In this document: piece by piece, positions 1 through 11,249 of the stretch
Numbering within the stretch: the first letter of the stretch is position 1
Layout: each line of letters starts with the position of its first letter
Origin: Saccopteryx bilineata
Taxonomy: Eukaryota; Chordata; Mammalia; Chiroptera; Emballonuridae
Assembly: GCF_036850765.1 (NCBI RefSeq)
Contig: NC_089492.1
Location: forward strand, 170,870,296 to 170,934,295
Length of the DNA stretch: 64,000 nucleotides
Direction of reading: 5' to 3'
The notes under the pieces: generated by a model
The model's database searches: none
Told to the model about the DNA's origin: nothing
What the model saw: only the letters and a program-made list of their open reading frames with translations
Made by a program: the position numbers and the translations under genes

Positions 1-1835
1 TCTCTCCACTCTTATTTAATGTGGTACTAGAGGTTCTAGCCAGAGCAATGAGACAAGACAAAGAAATAAAAGGCATCCATATCGGAAAAGAAGTAAAGGT
101 ATCACTTTTTGCAGATGATATGATCGTATACATTGAAACCCCTAAAGAATCCACAAAAAGACTACTAGAAACAATAAGCCAATACAGTAAGGTCGCAGGA
201 TACAAAATTAACATACAGAAGTCAATAGCCTTTCTATATGCCAACAATGAAACAACTGAGAACGAACTCAAAAGAATAATCCCCTTCACAATTGCAACCT
301 AAAAATAATAAAATACTTAGGAATAAACATAACAAAGAATGTAAAGGACTTATATAATGAAAACTATAAACCATTGTTAAGAGAAATAAAAAAAGATATA
401 ATGAGATGGAAGAATATTCCTTGTTCTTGGTTAGGAAGAATAAATATAATCAAGATGGCCATATTACCCAAAGCAATATACAAATTTAATGCAATTCCCA
501 TCAAAATTCCAATGACATTTTTTAAAGAAATAGAGTAAAAATCATCCATTTATATGGAACTATAAAAAACCCTGAATAACCAAAGCAATCCTAAATAAAA
601 AGAATGAAGCTGGGGGCATTACAATACCTGACTTCAAACTCTATTATAGGGCCACGACAATCAAAACAGCATGGTACTGGCAGAAAAGTAGACACTCAGA
701 CCAATGGAACAGAATAGAAAACCCAGAAATAAAACCACATATATATAGTCAAATAATTTTTGATAAAGGGGCCAAGAACACACAATGGAGAAAAGAAAAC
801 CTCTTCAACAAATGGTGCTCGGAAAACTGGAAAGCCACATGCAAAAGAATCAAACTGGACTACAGTTTGTCCCCCTGTACTAAAATTAACTCAAAGTGGA
901 TCAAAGATCTAAACATAAGACCTGAAACAATAAAGTACATAGAAAAAAACTTAGGTACTAAACTCATGGACTTGGGTTTTAAAGAGCATTTTATGAATTT
1001 GACTCCAATGGGAAGAGAAGTGAAGGCAAAATTAATGAATGCGACTGCATCAGACTAAGAAGTTTTTGCTCAGCAAGAGAAACTGATAAGAAAATACACA
1101 GAAATCCAACTAAATGGGAAATGATATTTTCAAACAACAGCTCAGATAAGGGCCTAATATCCAAAATATACGAAGAATTCATAAACCTCAACAACAAACA
1201 AACAAACAATCCCATAAAAAAATGGAAAGAGGACATGAACAGACACTTCTCCCAGGAAGAAATACAAATGGCCAACAGATATATGAAAAGATGCTCATCT
1301 TCTTTAGTTATTAGAGAAATGCAAATCAAAACTGCAATGAGATACCACCTCACACCTGTTAGATTAGCTATTATTAACAAGACAGGTAATATCAAATGTT
1401 GGAGAGGCTGTGGAGAAAAAGAACCCTCATCCACTGTTGGTGGGAATGTAAAGTAGTACAACCATTATGGAAGAAAGTATGGTGGTTCCTCAAAAACTGA
1501 AAATAGAACTACCTTATGACCCAGCAATCCCTCTACTGAGTATATACCCCAAAAACTCAGAAACATTGATACATAAAGACACATGTAGTTCTATGTTCAT
1601 TGCAGCATTGTTCACAGTGGCCAGGACATGGAAGCAACCAAAAAGTCCATTAATACATTACTGGATAAAGAAGATGTGGCACATATACACTATGGAATAC
1701 TACTCAGCCATAAGAAATGATGACATCGGATCATTTACAGCAAAATGGTGGGATCTTGATAACATTATACGAAGTGAAATAAGTAAATCAGAAAAAAACA
1801 GGAACTGCATTATTTCATACGTAGGTTAGGACATA
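1..1835 (+). pseudogene. L1 ORF2 C-terminal remnant (RT, Cys-rich domain)
   Basis: The reading frame shows an RT segment with the FADDM catalytic motif (about residues 30-34 of the first open stretch, 21-302). A codon present in the related copy is missing just upstream, where one Glu of a Glu-Glu pair is lost. After the stop near 300 the frame continues in pieces at 867-1058, 1121-1456 and 1467-1829. The cysteine-rich C-terminal motif (CWRGCG) is readable near 1399. Multiple frameshifts and stops show a long-dead copy. Confidence 0.9.
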
Positions 1836-2090
1836 AAAGTGAAACTAAGAGACATTGATAAGAGTGTGGTGGTTACAGGGGTAGGGCGAAAAAGAGAGGG
1901 AAAGGGGGAGGGGGAGGGGCACAAAGAAAACTACATAGAAGATGACAGAGGACAATCTGACTTTGGGTGATGGGTATGCAACATAATTGAACGGCATGAT
2001 AACCTGGACTTGTTATTTTTGAATATATGTATCCTGATTTATTGACGTTGCCCCATTAAAAAAATAAAATTATTTAAAAAAAAGATGTTA
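1..2090 (+). mobile_element. LINE-1 copy A, 3' portion (cut by window edge)
   Basis: This is the 3' end of an L1 whose 5' part lies outside the window. It aligns base for base, with scattered changes, to about 9127-11233 of the full-length L1 further on. It begins in the reverse transcriptase domain just upstream of the FADD motif and runs through the C-terminal region. The 3' UTR holds a G-rich purine tract near 1866-1925, and the element ends in an A-rich tail near 2090. Several frameshifts and stops break the ORF2 frame, so it cannot make protein. It belongs to the same 3'-UTR family as the L1s at 3252 and 23570 but has diverged further than the 3252 copy. Confidence 0.93.
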
Positions 2091-2131
2091 AAGTTCTTTA
2101 TATAAAATGACAGCATAGATCAATACATATA

Positions 2132-2314
2132 ATTGACTCTGCACATATGCAAAATTTGCAACTGGAGGTGAAAAACACTGGTTTTGAGATATAGTTGGTG
2201 GAATCCATGGATGCAAAACATGGCAATATGAAAAGCCAACTGTATATTTATTGAAAAACATCTATCTATAAGAGGACCAGACAGTTTAAACCTGTGTTGT
2301 TCAAGGGTCAACTG
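2132..2314 (-). mobile_element. Tigger/MER2-like DNA transposon fragment
   Basis: On the minus strand the sequence starts CAGTTGACCCTTGAACAACA at a TA dinucleotide (2315-2316). That is the terminal sequence I associate with TcMar-Tigger/MER2 elements. The rest matches the style of the short non-autonomous members (a 'ccatggattcaaccaac'-like segment near 2200). The left end is eroded and its boundary is approximate. There is no coding capacity. Confidence 0.6.
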
Positions 2315-2394
2315 TATACACTTTTTCTTTTGTTACCTATGCTTCCATAACAAAGTTGAAGACTTACATAATAGCTACTATTACTGATTCTTTA

Positions 2395-2598
2395 TTTATA
2401 GTGTCTTAAAGTGTATTATCATTTTGGATTTTATCAGACAAGATAATTCTATCAGACAAGAAGTCATGTTTTAAGTATCTACATTTGACAGAAGAGAAAA
2501 TTGAGGTCCAGAGAATAAGTAATATGAGGAAGTACAGATGGCAGCTAGGTTAAAATAGGTCTGGAACTAGAAACTAGGTTTTCTGACTGTGTTCAAAC
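2395..2598 (+). repeat. MIR SINE (ancient tRNA-derived)
   Basis: The segment with 'gaaaattgaggtccagagaa', followed by an eroded AGGTCACACAGCTAG-like core and then 'tctggaactagaaact', follows the order of the MIR consensus (3' half of the core region). It is strongly diverged, as expected for this ancient family. The boundaries are approximate. Confidence 0.7.
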
Positions 2599-3050
2599 AG
2601 TGAGTGGTTTTGAAAACAATCGAACAGTTCAGGGAGGATATGGTGGATGGGAACTAAATGATGGAATGGTGGAAGGAAAATATGAAGCTGGGGAGAAAAG
2701 GACAGTTTTCCAATATTTTTATTTACTTTTCATTGCATTCATGGTTTTTCAAATAAAGGAGTTCATGAGTTTTTATATATTTCAAGAAAGGTCAGTTGAA
2801 AAAATTAAGGAAAAATATACTCAAAATACTCTCCTTCAGTAGCCTCATTGTCTTCACTCAGCTCATATAGTATGACAGGGTTAAGACACGTTGATTGTAT
2901 GTAATGCACTTTACCAAGATAACGTTTCTACTGAGATAACAAGTAAATATCTTATTTCAATACATTTTTAAATTATCAGCATAAAAGATATTTAAAAATC
3001 AGAGCTTATAAAGACTTTAAGACTTAAATTCCCCAGGAAGTTGACTATTC
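2599..3050. other. Unassigned AT-rich sequence
   Basis: I see no supported gene or clear repeat here. A short open frame at 2600-2842 has no recognisable domain and is probably chance. Confidence 0.5.
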
Positions 3051-3064
3051 AAAAAAGCTAAGAT

Positions 3065-3251
3065 GAATCCATACATAGAAAGGACATAAAAATGAGACTC
3101 AGAGACATGAACAAGAATGTGATGGCAACAGGGGCAGGAGGTTGAGGGAGGGGGGAGGGGGTGAAGAAGGAGAGAGGGGTTAGGGGAGGGGAGGGGCACA
3201 AAGAAAACCAGATAGAAGATGACAGAAGACAATTTAACTTTGGGGGAGGGG
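3065..3251 (+). mobile_element. Old L1 3'-UTR stub, left part (split by younger L1)
   Basis: Starting at 'ccatacatag' this is the last few ORF2 codons and the 3' UTR of an L1 of the same family, with its G-rich purine tract at about 3130-3200. It breaks off at 'aactttgggggagggg', where the full-length L1 is inserted, and resumes at 11250. The stub itself seems to have its own duplication: aaaaaagctaa at 3051-3061 recurs at 11362-11372, with 'atg' one mismatch further on in both. Confidence 0.9.
3236..3251. repeat. Target-site duplication, left copy (full-length L1)
   Basis: The 16-bp sequence AACTTTGGGGGAGGGG is identical to 11234-11249. The perfect match shows that the L1 between them inserted as one unit and recently. 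Confidence 0.92.
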
Positions 3252-3254
3252 AAG

Positions 3255-3275
3255 TGACGTCACGGAAATGGCGCC
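3255..3275 (+). promoter_or_regulatory. CRE palindrome and YY1-like site at L1 5' end
   Basis: TGACGTCA at 3255-3262 is a perfect CREB/ATF-type site. AAATGGCGCC at 3266-3275 resembles the YY1 core (ATGGCG) that positions transcription start at L1 5' ends in other mammals. The L1 at 23570 keeps both (TGACGTCA at 23573-23580, then AAATGGCGCT), so the arrangement is inherited. Function is inferred. Confidence 0.65.
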
Positions 3276-3477
3276 GTGAGCAATGCGTTCGACAGATCTC
3301 CCCTAAATCACAACAAATTTATCAACTAGAAACAGAAAAATTTATCCTCGGAGCATTCCGGAGTTCCACACAAACTGAAAGCGAAAGGACTGTTATCACT
3401 TGAATCTGAGAGACGAGGGTGTGGAGGAAGCTACCGCAGCGACGTTCATTCAAGCCGCGAGGGAGTGCGCCTGTGGT

Positions 3478-3800
3478 GAGTCAGCCCACACTCGGGAGCC
3501 GCGAGCAGCCGCGGGCGCGTGCCCGGTACGGTTGCAGAGCGAGCACCGCCCACACTCCAGAGCACGAGCAGCCACCGGCGTGCCCGGTCCGGTTGCAGAG
3601 CGAGCACCGCCCACACTCGGGAGCCGCGAGCAGCCGCTGGCGAGCACCCGGTATGGTTGCAGAGTGAGCACCGCCCACACTCAGGAGCGGCGAGCAGCCG
3701 CTGGCACGCACCCGGTACGGTTGCAGAACGAGCACCGCCCACACTCAGGAGCAGCAAGCAGCCGCCGGCGCGCGCCCGGTCTGGTTGCAGAGCGAGCACC
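3478..3800 (+). repeat. Tandem ~64-bp GC-rich units in L1 5' UTR
   Basis: The phrase GAGCACCGCCCACACTC recurs at 3541, 3602, 3666 and 3730. A diverged start lies at 3478 and a partial one at 3794, so the spacing is 61-64 bp and there are about five units. Each unit also carries an AGCAGCCGC segment and GGTTGCAGA. The L1 at 23570 lacks the array, so it is specific to this subfamily or copy. Confidence 0.88.
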
Positions 3801-4869
3801 ACTAACGTTCCCAGCGGCCGGCGCACTGCGAGTGAGAGTCGCCAGCCACTGGTGCCCAGAGCACCCCATTCACGCGCGGGCCCTGGGCATTCCACGCGCC
3901 CAGAGCGCCCTACTGGCCCGCACACCCAGGGTGCCCCATTATCCTGAGCCTGGTGCGATTCAGCCGCCAGCGGCAGGGCAAGCGGGAGAGGCACCAGGGT
4001 GGTCTTCAACTTGGGAGATTCTCTCCGAGGGCGGGGCTCCTCACCCAGCCATTCAAGCTAACAATCAAGCGTTGGGGGAGGGGCGCGCGCAGGCAGCCTA
4101 AAATACCTTCAGGAGCACAGCTGCGACCCAATCACTGAAATTAGCTTAACCCATGAAATCTGCGCACCCTCGGTTCTAATTGATAAGATCTCTCTCAGTT
4201 CAGCGACTCAAGACAAGAGGCGTGATATTTTTTAGTGCCTCTTGCTAAAGGGGTGGGGGCAACTTCTGATTGATTTAGCCTCCATATTCAGGGATAAACG
4301 CTAACAAGAGGGACTTGGCAGATAATAAGATCTACACTAGTCGCAAGCAGAGACTAGTGCCTCTTCTTCCCATCCAAAACAGGCTACAAAGTGTGGAAAG
4401 CCTGGGTTGAGAGGTCCAACTGAATGCTAGGCGCTGAACAGTCACCTTGACAACAATTGACTCCCACCCCTGCCTGATTACACTGGAGGCCCTGACTGCC
4501 AGAGCCTTTCCCAAAGCCTTGCACTGAGTGGGGATAGAGTGGGGATTTCCCAGCTCTTTGAGCCTCTTACTCCCCAGGCAGAAGCAGTTGCAGCCTTATA
4601 GCTGGATCACCAGGCTACTAATTCAGGAAGGGGGACTAGGAAAGAAAATCCAGAAAAGCAAACTCTCTCATCGTTGGACCCTGCAAACGCCAACAAGCCT
4701 TGACTACCAGCAAGACTAAAGCCAATTATATGACATTGCCATAGAATCCCATCAACTGCAAATCCCTACCTAAGTGTGACACAGGGGTAGAGCCTGGGGT
4801 ACAGAGTCACCGACCAGGAAGAAGGAGAGAAAAGAAAAAGGAAGAAGTTAACCTCTCAAAATCAAGAAA

Positions 4870-5819
4870 AATCCACAGACTTTAAAACTTGTTCCACTAA
4901 TTTTTTTTTTGTTGTTGTTTGTTTCTTCTATCTTATTGCCTTTATTTCCTCCACCTCGGTCCTTCTATTCTCTGCCCATCTTATGCTTCCCTTTTCTTGA
5001 ACTAAACTACCCATAAGTGTTACATTTTATTTCTCTTCTTCATCCTCACCCTCCTTTAAGGTTATACTCCAAAACACTTAACTCTCACTCTCTCCTCTTT
5101 TGTTTTTTTTTTTTTTGATTTGCTTTATTTTGTTTTATTCTCTTCCTTTTTTATATCTTCCTTCGTTTTTCTCTTTTTCTTATTTTTTCCTTTCTATTTG
5201 TTTTTTCTTTTCTCATTTTACTTTCCTCCCATTTAATCCTCAATCACAAACAAATTAGTTAATTTGGGACTCAAGGCTTTTTTTGGCTTTATTTTTCTTT
5301 TTTGCTTTTGTTTTTGTTTTTTTCTTGTTTGTTTATTTTTCTGGCATTTTGGGTCCTCCCAACCCAAGGTCTCCATTGTATTTAGTCTTCGCTCCACTTA
5401 ATACAACAGATTTTTACTTATTATTTTTATTTTATTCTTCTTTATTATTCTTTTTTTGGTCCTTTTTTTTGGTTCCCTCTTATCCCTCTCATTATATCTC
5501 TTAGTTGACCATCACTTACAAGCAAATCATCTTATGCTTGTCTAAAATTTTCTTCCTTTTTTTTTTTTTTTTTTTTTGCATTTAGTAGGTCCCTACTCCC
5601 TTTTTTTGCCCCTTGAACTCTTCACCCCAAATCAGGCCCTCCAATATAGGCACGATATTTCCCTGAGGAGGGGAGAGGAGGGAAAGAGAAGATAGAAAAA
5701 AAGGGGGAAATAATAAATTATTACTGTTTTTTTTGTGGGGTGTTTTACCCTTTTTTTCTTTTTTTTATTTTTTACTCTTTATTAATTCTAATTAGTGCTA
5801 TCAACAAGACCACCCTCAG
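4870..5819 (+). repeat. T-rich polypyrimidine half of L1 5' UTR
   Basis: Long runs of T with C interruptions cover this stretch, including pure T runs near 4900, 5103 and 5560. The equivalent region of the second L1 (about 25340-26040) has the same composition, so this is an inherited part of the L1 leader. Confidence 0.75.
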
Positions 5820-6815
5820 ATGCCAATAAGAAAGAGGAAATCGAATATTATGGATACAAAAGAAAGAGAGGTAACACAAATAGATGTGGAAAAATCTATG
5901 GAGAAAAGACTTAACATATTGGAAGCCTTGGAGCTAAATGACAGAGAATTTAAAATAGAAATCTTAAAAATACTCAGAGATATATAAGAAAACACAGAAA
6001 GGCAATATAGGGAGATCAGAAAACAACTCAATGAACACAAAGAATATATTACCAAGGAAATTGAAACTATTAAAACAAATCAAACAAAAATGAAAAACTC
6101 AATTCACGAGCTGAAAAACGAGGTAACTAGCTTAGCTAACAGAACAGCCCAGATTGAGGATAGGATTAGTGAAATAGAAGACAAACAACTTGAGGCACAA
6201 CAGAGAGAAGAAGAAAGAGACTCAAAAAAAATAAAAAATGAGAAAGCCCTACAGGAATTGTCTGACTCCATCAGAAAGAATAACATAAGAATAATAGGTA
6301 TATCAGAGGGAGAAGAGAAAGAAAATGGAATGGAGAATATACTCAAACAAATAATAGACGAGAACTTCCCAAGCCTGTGGAAAGAACTAAAGCCTCAAAT
6401 TCAAGAAGCAAACAGAACACCGAGTTTTCTTAACCCCAACAAACCCACTCCAAGGCACATCATAATAAAGATGACACAAACTAATGACAAAGAAAAAATT
6501 CTCAAGGCAGCCAGGGAAAAGAAGAGTACAACATATAAAGGAAGGCCTATTAGATTATCATCAGATTTCTCAGCAGAAACTCTACAAGCTAGAAGAGAGT
6601 GGAACCCAATATTTAAAGCCCTGAAAGAGAGGAACTTTCAGCCAAGAATACTATACCCATCAAAGCTATCCTTCAAGTATGAAGGAGATATAAAAACATT
6701 CACAAATACAGAAAAGATGAGAGAATTTATCAACAGAAAGCCCCCACTCCAGGAATTACTAAAGGGGGTTTTCCAACCAGATTCAAAGAACAAAAGAAAA
6801 CAACACCACAAGTAA
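5820..6815 (+). pseudogene. L1 ORF1 (RNA-binding chaperone), one premature stop
   Basis: ORF1p forms trimers that coat L1 RNA. The frame from ATG 5820 gives 331 codons, close to the roughly 338 of human ORF1p. A TAA at 5985-5987 (codon 56) interrupts it. The second L1 reads CAA at the matching place, so a single C-to-T change explains the stop. The uninterrupted remainder (from Met 6090, 241 residues) shows a heptad-rich coiled coil (IHELKNEVTSLANRTAQIED), an RRM-like segment starting NIRIIGISEGEE, and the C-terminal domain with RHIIIKM and ILYPSKLSF. Reinitiation at the Met at 6090 could only give an N-terminally shortened protein. Confidence 0.93.
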
Positions 6816-7141
6816 CAGCTCCACCAAGAACACAATAAAACCAAACTTAAACTGTGACAACAAAGGAAAAAAAGGGGGGAGAGGATGGAGATTAACAGTA
6901 GCAAAGGACGATGAAGTGCAGAAATACTTATAAGATAGGGTACTACAATGAATATGGTAGGTACCCTTTTCATTACTTAATGGTAACCACCCTTGAAAAA
7001 AACCACCACAAAAACACTTGACTTAAAAAAGGTAGCAACAGAGGAAAGAAGTATGGAACACAAACAAACAAAAACAAATGACAGAAAAACAAAAGAGAAG
7101 AATCAAACTAGATACAAAACTAACAGAAAGCAATTTATAAA

Positions 7142-10100
7142 ATGGCAGTAGGGAACCCACAAGTGTCAATAATTACACTAAATGTAAATGGATTAAACTT
7201 ACCAATAAAAAGACACAGAGTAGCAGAATGGATTAAAAAAGAAAATCCAACTATATGCTGCCTACAAGAAACACGTCTAAGCAACAAGGATCAAAACAAA
7301 TTCAAAGTGAAAGGCTGGAAAACAGTACTCCAAGCAAACAACACCCAAAAAAAAGCAGGCGTAGCAATACTCATATCTAATAATGCTGACTACAATACAG
7401 AAAAAGTACTCAGAGACAAAAATGGTCATTTCATAATGATTAAGGGGAAGTTGAATCAAGAAGACATAACAATCCTTAATATATATGCACCAAACCAAGG
7501 AGCACCAAAATATATAAGACAGCTACTTATTGACCTTAAAAAAAAAACTAAAAAAAATACAATCATACTTGGAGACCTCAATACACCGCTGACGGCTCTA
7601 GATCGGTCATCCAAACAGAGAATCAATAAAGATATAGTGGACTTAAACGAAATACTAGAACACCTGGATATGATAGACATCTACAGGACACTTCATCCCA
7701 AAGCGACAGAGTATACATTTTTCTCTAGTGTACATGGAACATTCTCAAGAATTGACCATATATTGGGCCACAAAGACAATATCAGCAAATTTAGAAAAAT
7801 TGAAATTGTGCCAAGCATATTTTCTCATCATAAAACCTTGAAACTAGAATTCAACTGCAAAAAAGAGGGAGAAAAACCCACAAAAATGTGGAAACTAAAC
7901 AACATACTTCTAAAAAATGAATGGGTCAAAGAAGAAATAAGCGCAGAGATCAAAAGATATATACAGACAAATGAAAATGAAAATACGACATATCAGAATC
8001 TCTGGGATGCAGCAAAAGCAGTAATAAGAGGAAAGTTCATATCACTTCAGGCCTATATGAACAAACAAGAGAGAGCCGAAGTAAACCACTTAACTTCACA
8101 CCTTAAGGAACTAGAAAAAGAAGGACAAAGACAACCCAAAACCAACCGAAGAAAGGAGATAATAAAAATCAGAGCAGAAATAAATGAAATAGAGAACAGA
8201 AAAACTATAGAAAAAATCAATAAAACAAGGAGCTGGTTCTTTGAAAAGATCAACAAAATTGACAAACCCTTGGCAAGACTCACCAAGGAAAAAAGGCACA
8301 GGACTCAAATAAATAAAATCCAAAATGAAAGAGGAGAGATCACCACAGACATCATAGATATACAAAGAATTATTGTAGAATACTATGAAAAATTATATGC
8401 CACCAAATACAACAATCTAGACGAAATGGATAAATTCCTAGAAAAATACAACCTTCCTAGACTGAGTCATGAAGAAGCAGAAAGCCTAAACAGACCAATC
8501 AGCAGGGAGGAAATAGAAAAAACCATTAAAAACCTCCCCCCCAAAAAAAGTCCAGGCCCAGACGGTTATACTAGTGAATTCTATCAAACATTCAAAGAAG
8601 ACTTGGTTCCTATTCTACTCAAAGTCTTCCAAAAAATTGAAGAAGAAGCAATACTTCCAAACACATTTTATGAGGCCAACATAACCCTCATACCAAAACC
8701 TGGCAAGGATGGCACAAAGAAAGAAAACTACAGACCAATATCTCTAATGAATACAGATGCTAAAATACTAAACAAAATACTGGCAAACCGAATACAACAA
8801 CATATTAAAAAAATAATACATCATGATCAAGTGGGATTCATCCCAGAATCTCAAGGATGGTTCAACATACGCAAAACGGTTAACGTAATACACCATATCA
8901 ACAAAACAAAGAACAAAAACCACCCGATTATATCAATAGATGCAGAAAAGGCTTTTGATAAAATACAACACAATTTTATGTTTAAGACTCTCAACAAAAT
9001 GGGTATAGAAGGAAAATATCTCAACATGATAAAGGCCATATATGATAAACCATCAGCCAACATCCTATTAAACGGCATAAAACTGAGGACTTTCTACCTT
9101 AAATCAGGAACAAGACAGGGTTGTCCACTCTCTCCACTCTTATTTAACGTGGTGCTAGAAGTTCTGGCCAGAGCAATCAGACAAGACAAAGAAATAAAAG
9201 GCATCCATATCGGAAAAGAAGAAGTAAAGGTATCACTTTTTGCTGATGATATGATCCTATACATCGAAAACCCGAAGGACTCCACAAAAAGATTATTAGA
9301 AACAATAAACCAATACAGTAAGGTCGCAGGATACAAAATTAACATACAAAAGTCCATAGCCTTTCTATATGCCAACAATGAAATATTAGAAAACGAACTC
9401 AAAAAAATAATCCCCTTCCCGATAGCAACAAAAAAAATAAAATACCTAGGAATAAACATAACAAAGAATGTAAAGGACCTATATAATGAAAATTACAAAG
9501 CATTGTTAAGGGAAATCGAAAAAGATACAATGAGATGGAAAAATATTCCTTGTTCTTGGATAGGAAGAATAAATATAATCAAAATGGCCATATTACCCAA
9601 AGCAATATACAAATTTAATGCAATTCCCATCAAAATCCCTATGAGATTTTTTAAAGAAATGAAACAAAAAATCATCAGATTTATATGGAACTATAAAAAA
9701 CCCCGAATAGCCAAAACAATCCTAAGGAAAAAGAATGAAGCTGGGGGCATTACAATACCTGACTTTAAACTATATTATAGGGCCACGATAATCAAAACAA
9801 CATGGTATTGGCAGAAAAATAGACACTCAGACCAATGGAACAGAATAGAAATCCCAGAAATAAAACCACATATATATGGTCAAATAATCTTTGATAAAGG
9901 GCCAACAACATACAATGGAGAAAAGAAAGCCTCTTCAACAAATGGTGTTGGGAAAACTGGAAAGCCACATGCAAAAGAATGAAACTCGACTATAGCCTGT
10001 CCCCGTGTACTAAAATTAATTCAAAATGGATCAAAGACCTAAATATAAGACCTGAAACAATAAAGTACATAGAAGAAGACATAGGTACTAAACTCATGGA

Positions 10101-10968
10101 CCTGGATTTTAAAGAACATTTTATGAACTTGACTCCAATGGCAAGAGAAGTGAAGGCAAAGATAAATGAATGGGACTACATCAGAATAAAAAGTTTTTGC
10201 TCAGCAAGAGAAACTGATATAAAAATAAACAGACAGCCAACTAAATGGGAAATGATATTTACAAACAACAGCTCAGATAAGGGCCTAATATCCAAAATTT
10301 ACAAAGAACTCATAAAACTCAACAACAAACAAACAAACAATCCCATAAAAAAATGGGAAGAGGACATGAACAGACACTTCTCCCAGGAAGAGATACAAAT
10401 GGCCAACAGATATATGAAAAGATGCTCAGCTTCATTAGTTATTAGAGAAATGCAAATCAAAACTACAATGACATACCACCTCACCCCTGTTAGATTAGCT
10501 ATTATCAACAAGACGGGGAATAGCAAATGTTGGAGAGGCTGTGGAGAAAAAGGAACCCTCATTCACTGTTGGTGGGACTGTAAAGTAGTACAACCATTAT
10601 GGAGGAAAGTATGGTGGTTCCTCAAAAAACTGCAAATAGAACTACCTTATGACCCAGCAATCCCTCTACTGGTTATATACCCCAAAACCTCAGAAACATT
10701 GATACGTGAAGACACATGTAGCACCATGTTCATTGCAGCACTGTTCACAGTGGCCAAGACATGGAAACAACCAAAAAGCCCTTCAATAGAAGACTGGATA
10801 AAGAAGATGTGGCACATATACACTATGGAATACTACTCAGCCATAAGAAATGATGACATCAGATCATTTACAGCAAAATGGTGGGATCTTGATAACATTA
10901 TAAGGAGTAAAATAAGTAAATCAGAAAAAAACAAGAACTACATGATTCCATACATTGGTGGAACATAA
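7142..10968 (+). pseudogene. L1 ORF2 (endonuclease / reverse transcriptase), one frameshift
   Basis: ORF2p nicks target DNA and copies L1 RNA onto it. The frame opens at ATG 7142 and runs 946 codons to a stop at 9980-9982. It resumes in the next frame through 10968. Allowing one missing base, the span is 1,275 codons, the same as human ORF2p. The lesion is in a G run near 9897-9900, where copy A has one more G. Endonuclease residues N14, E43, D145, N147, D205 and H230 are present, but position 229, Asp in active L1s, is His. RT shows FADD at residues 700-703 (9239-9250), with catalytic D702 and D703. The C-terminal zinc-knuckle-like CX3CX7HX4C is intact (about 10529-10582). Confidence 0.95.
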
Positions 10969-11233
10969 AAATGAGACTAAGAGACATGGACAAGAGTGTG
11001 GTGGTTACCAGGGTGGGGGGAGGGAGGGAGGACATGGGAGGGAGGGAGGGAGAGAGTTAGGGGGAGGGGGAGGGGCACAGAGAACTAGATAGAGGGTGGC
11101 GGAGGACAATCTGACTTTGGGCGAGGGGTACGCAACATAATTTAATGACAAAATAACCTAGACATGTTTTCTTTGAATATATGTACCCTGATTTATTAAT
11201 GTCATCCCATTACCATTAATAAAAATTTATTAA
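10969..11233 (+). other. L1 3' UTR with G-quadruplex-prone tract and A-rich end
   Basis: After the ORF2 stop the 3' UTR carries repeated G runs (about 11010-11072: many GGG or longer separated by single A or T). It then has an AT-rich segment ending in ATTAATAAAAATTTATTAA just before the TSD. G-rich tracts at this place are typical of mammalian L1s. The tail is short and not a clean poly(A). Confidence 0.8.
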
Positions 11234-11249
11234 AACTTTGGGGGAGGGG
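11234..11249. repeat. Target-site duplication, right copy (full-length L1)
   Basis: AACTTTGGGGGAGGGG, identical to 3236-3251. See the left copy. Confidence 0.92.

Larger units (their letters stand above)
3252..5819 (+). promoter_or_regulatory. L1 5' UTR / internal promoter region
   Basis: The 2.6-kb leader has two halves. The first (about 3252-4100) is CpG-rich and carries tandem units. The second (about 4870-5810) is a T-rich polypyrimidine region with almost no G. L1 5' UTRs hold an internal Pol II promoter. The CRE-like and YY1-like sites at the very 5' end fit that role. Open frames in both strands of the CpG-rich part come from the scarcity of stop codons in GC-rich repeats, and I do not call them genes. 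Confidence 0.8.
3252..11233 (+). mobile_element. Full-length LINE-1 (about 8 kb), nearly intact
   Basis: This is a complete L1. It has a 5' UTR (3252-5819), ORF1 (5820-6815), a 326-bp spacer, ORF2 (7142-10968), a G-rich 3' UTR and a short A-rich tail ending near 11233. It is flanked by the 16-bp perfect TSD and sits inside the 3' UTR of an older relative. ORF1 has one premature stop, ORF2 has one single-base frameshift, and one endonuclease active-site residue is changed, so this copy should not be autonomous. The small number of defects and the perfect TSD make it the youngest long element here after the hAT. It looks like a recently active subfamily. Confidence 0.95.

Noticed and set aside
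3446..4009. Antisense 187-codon frame as a host gene
   Set aside because: It lies wholly inside the L1 5' UTR tandem array. Low stop density in GC-rich repeats explains it. Kept only as an ORF0-like question.
5283..5504. 73-codon hydrophobic frame (membrane-protein-like)
   Set aside because: T-rich polypyrimidine part of the L1 leader. Phe/Leu richness follows from the base composition.
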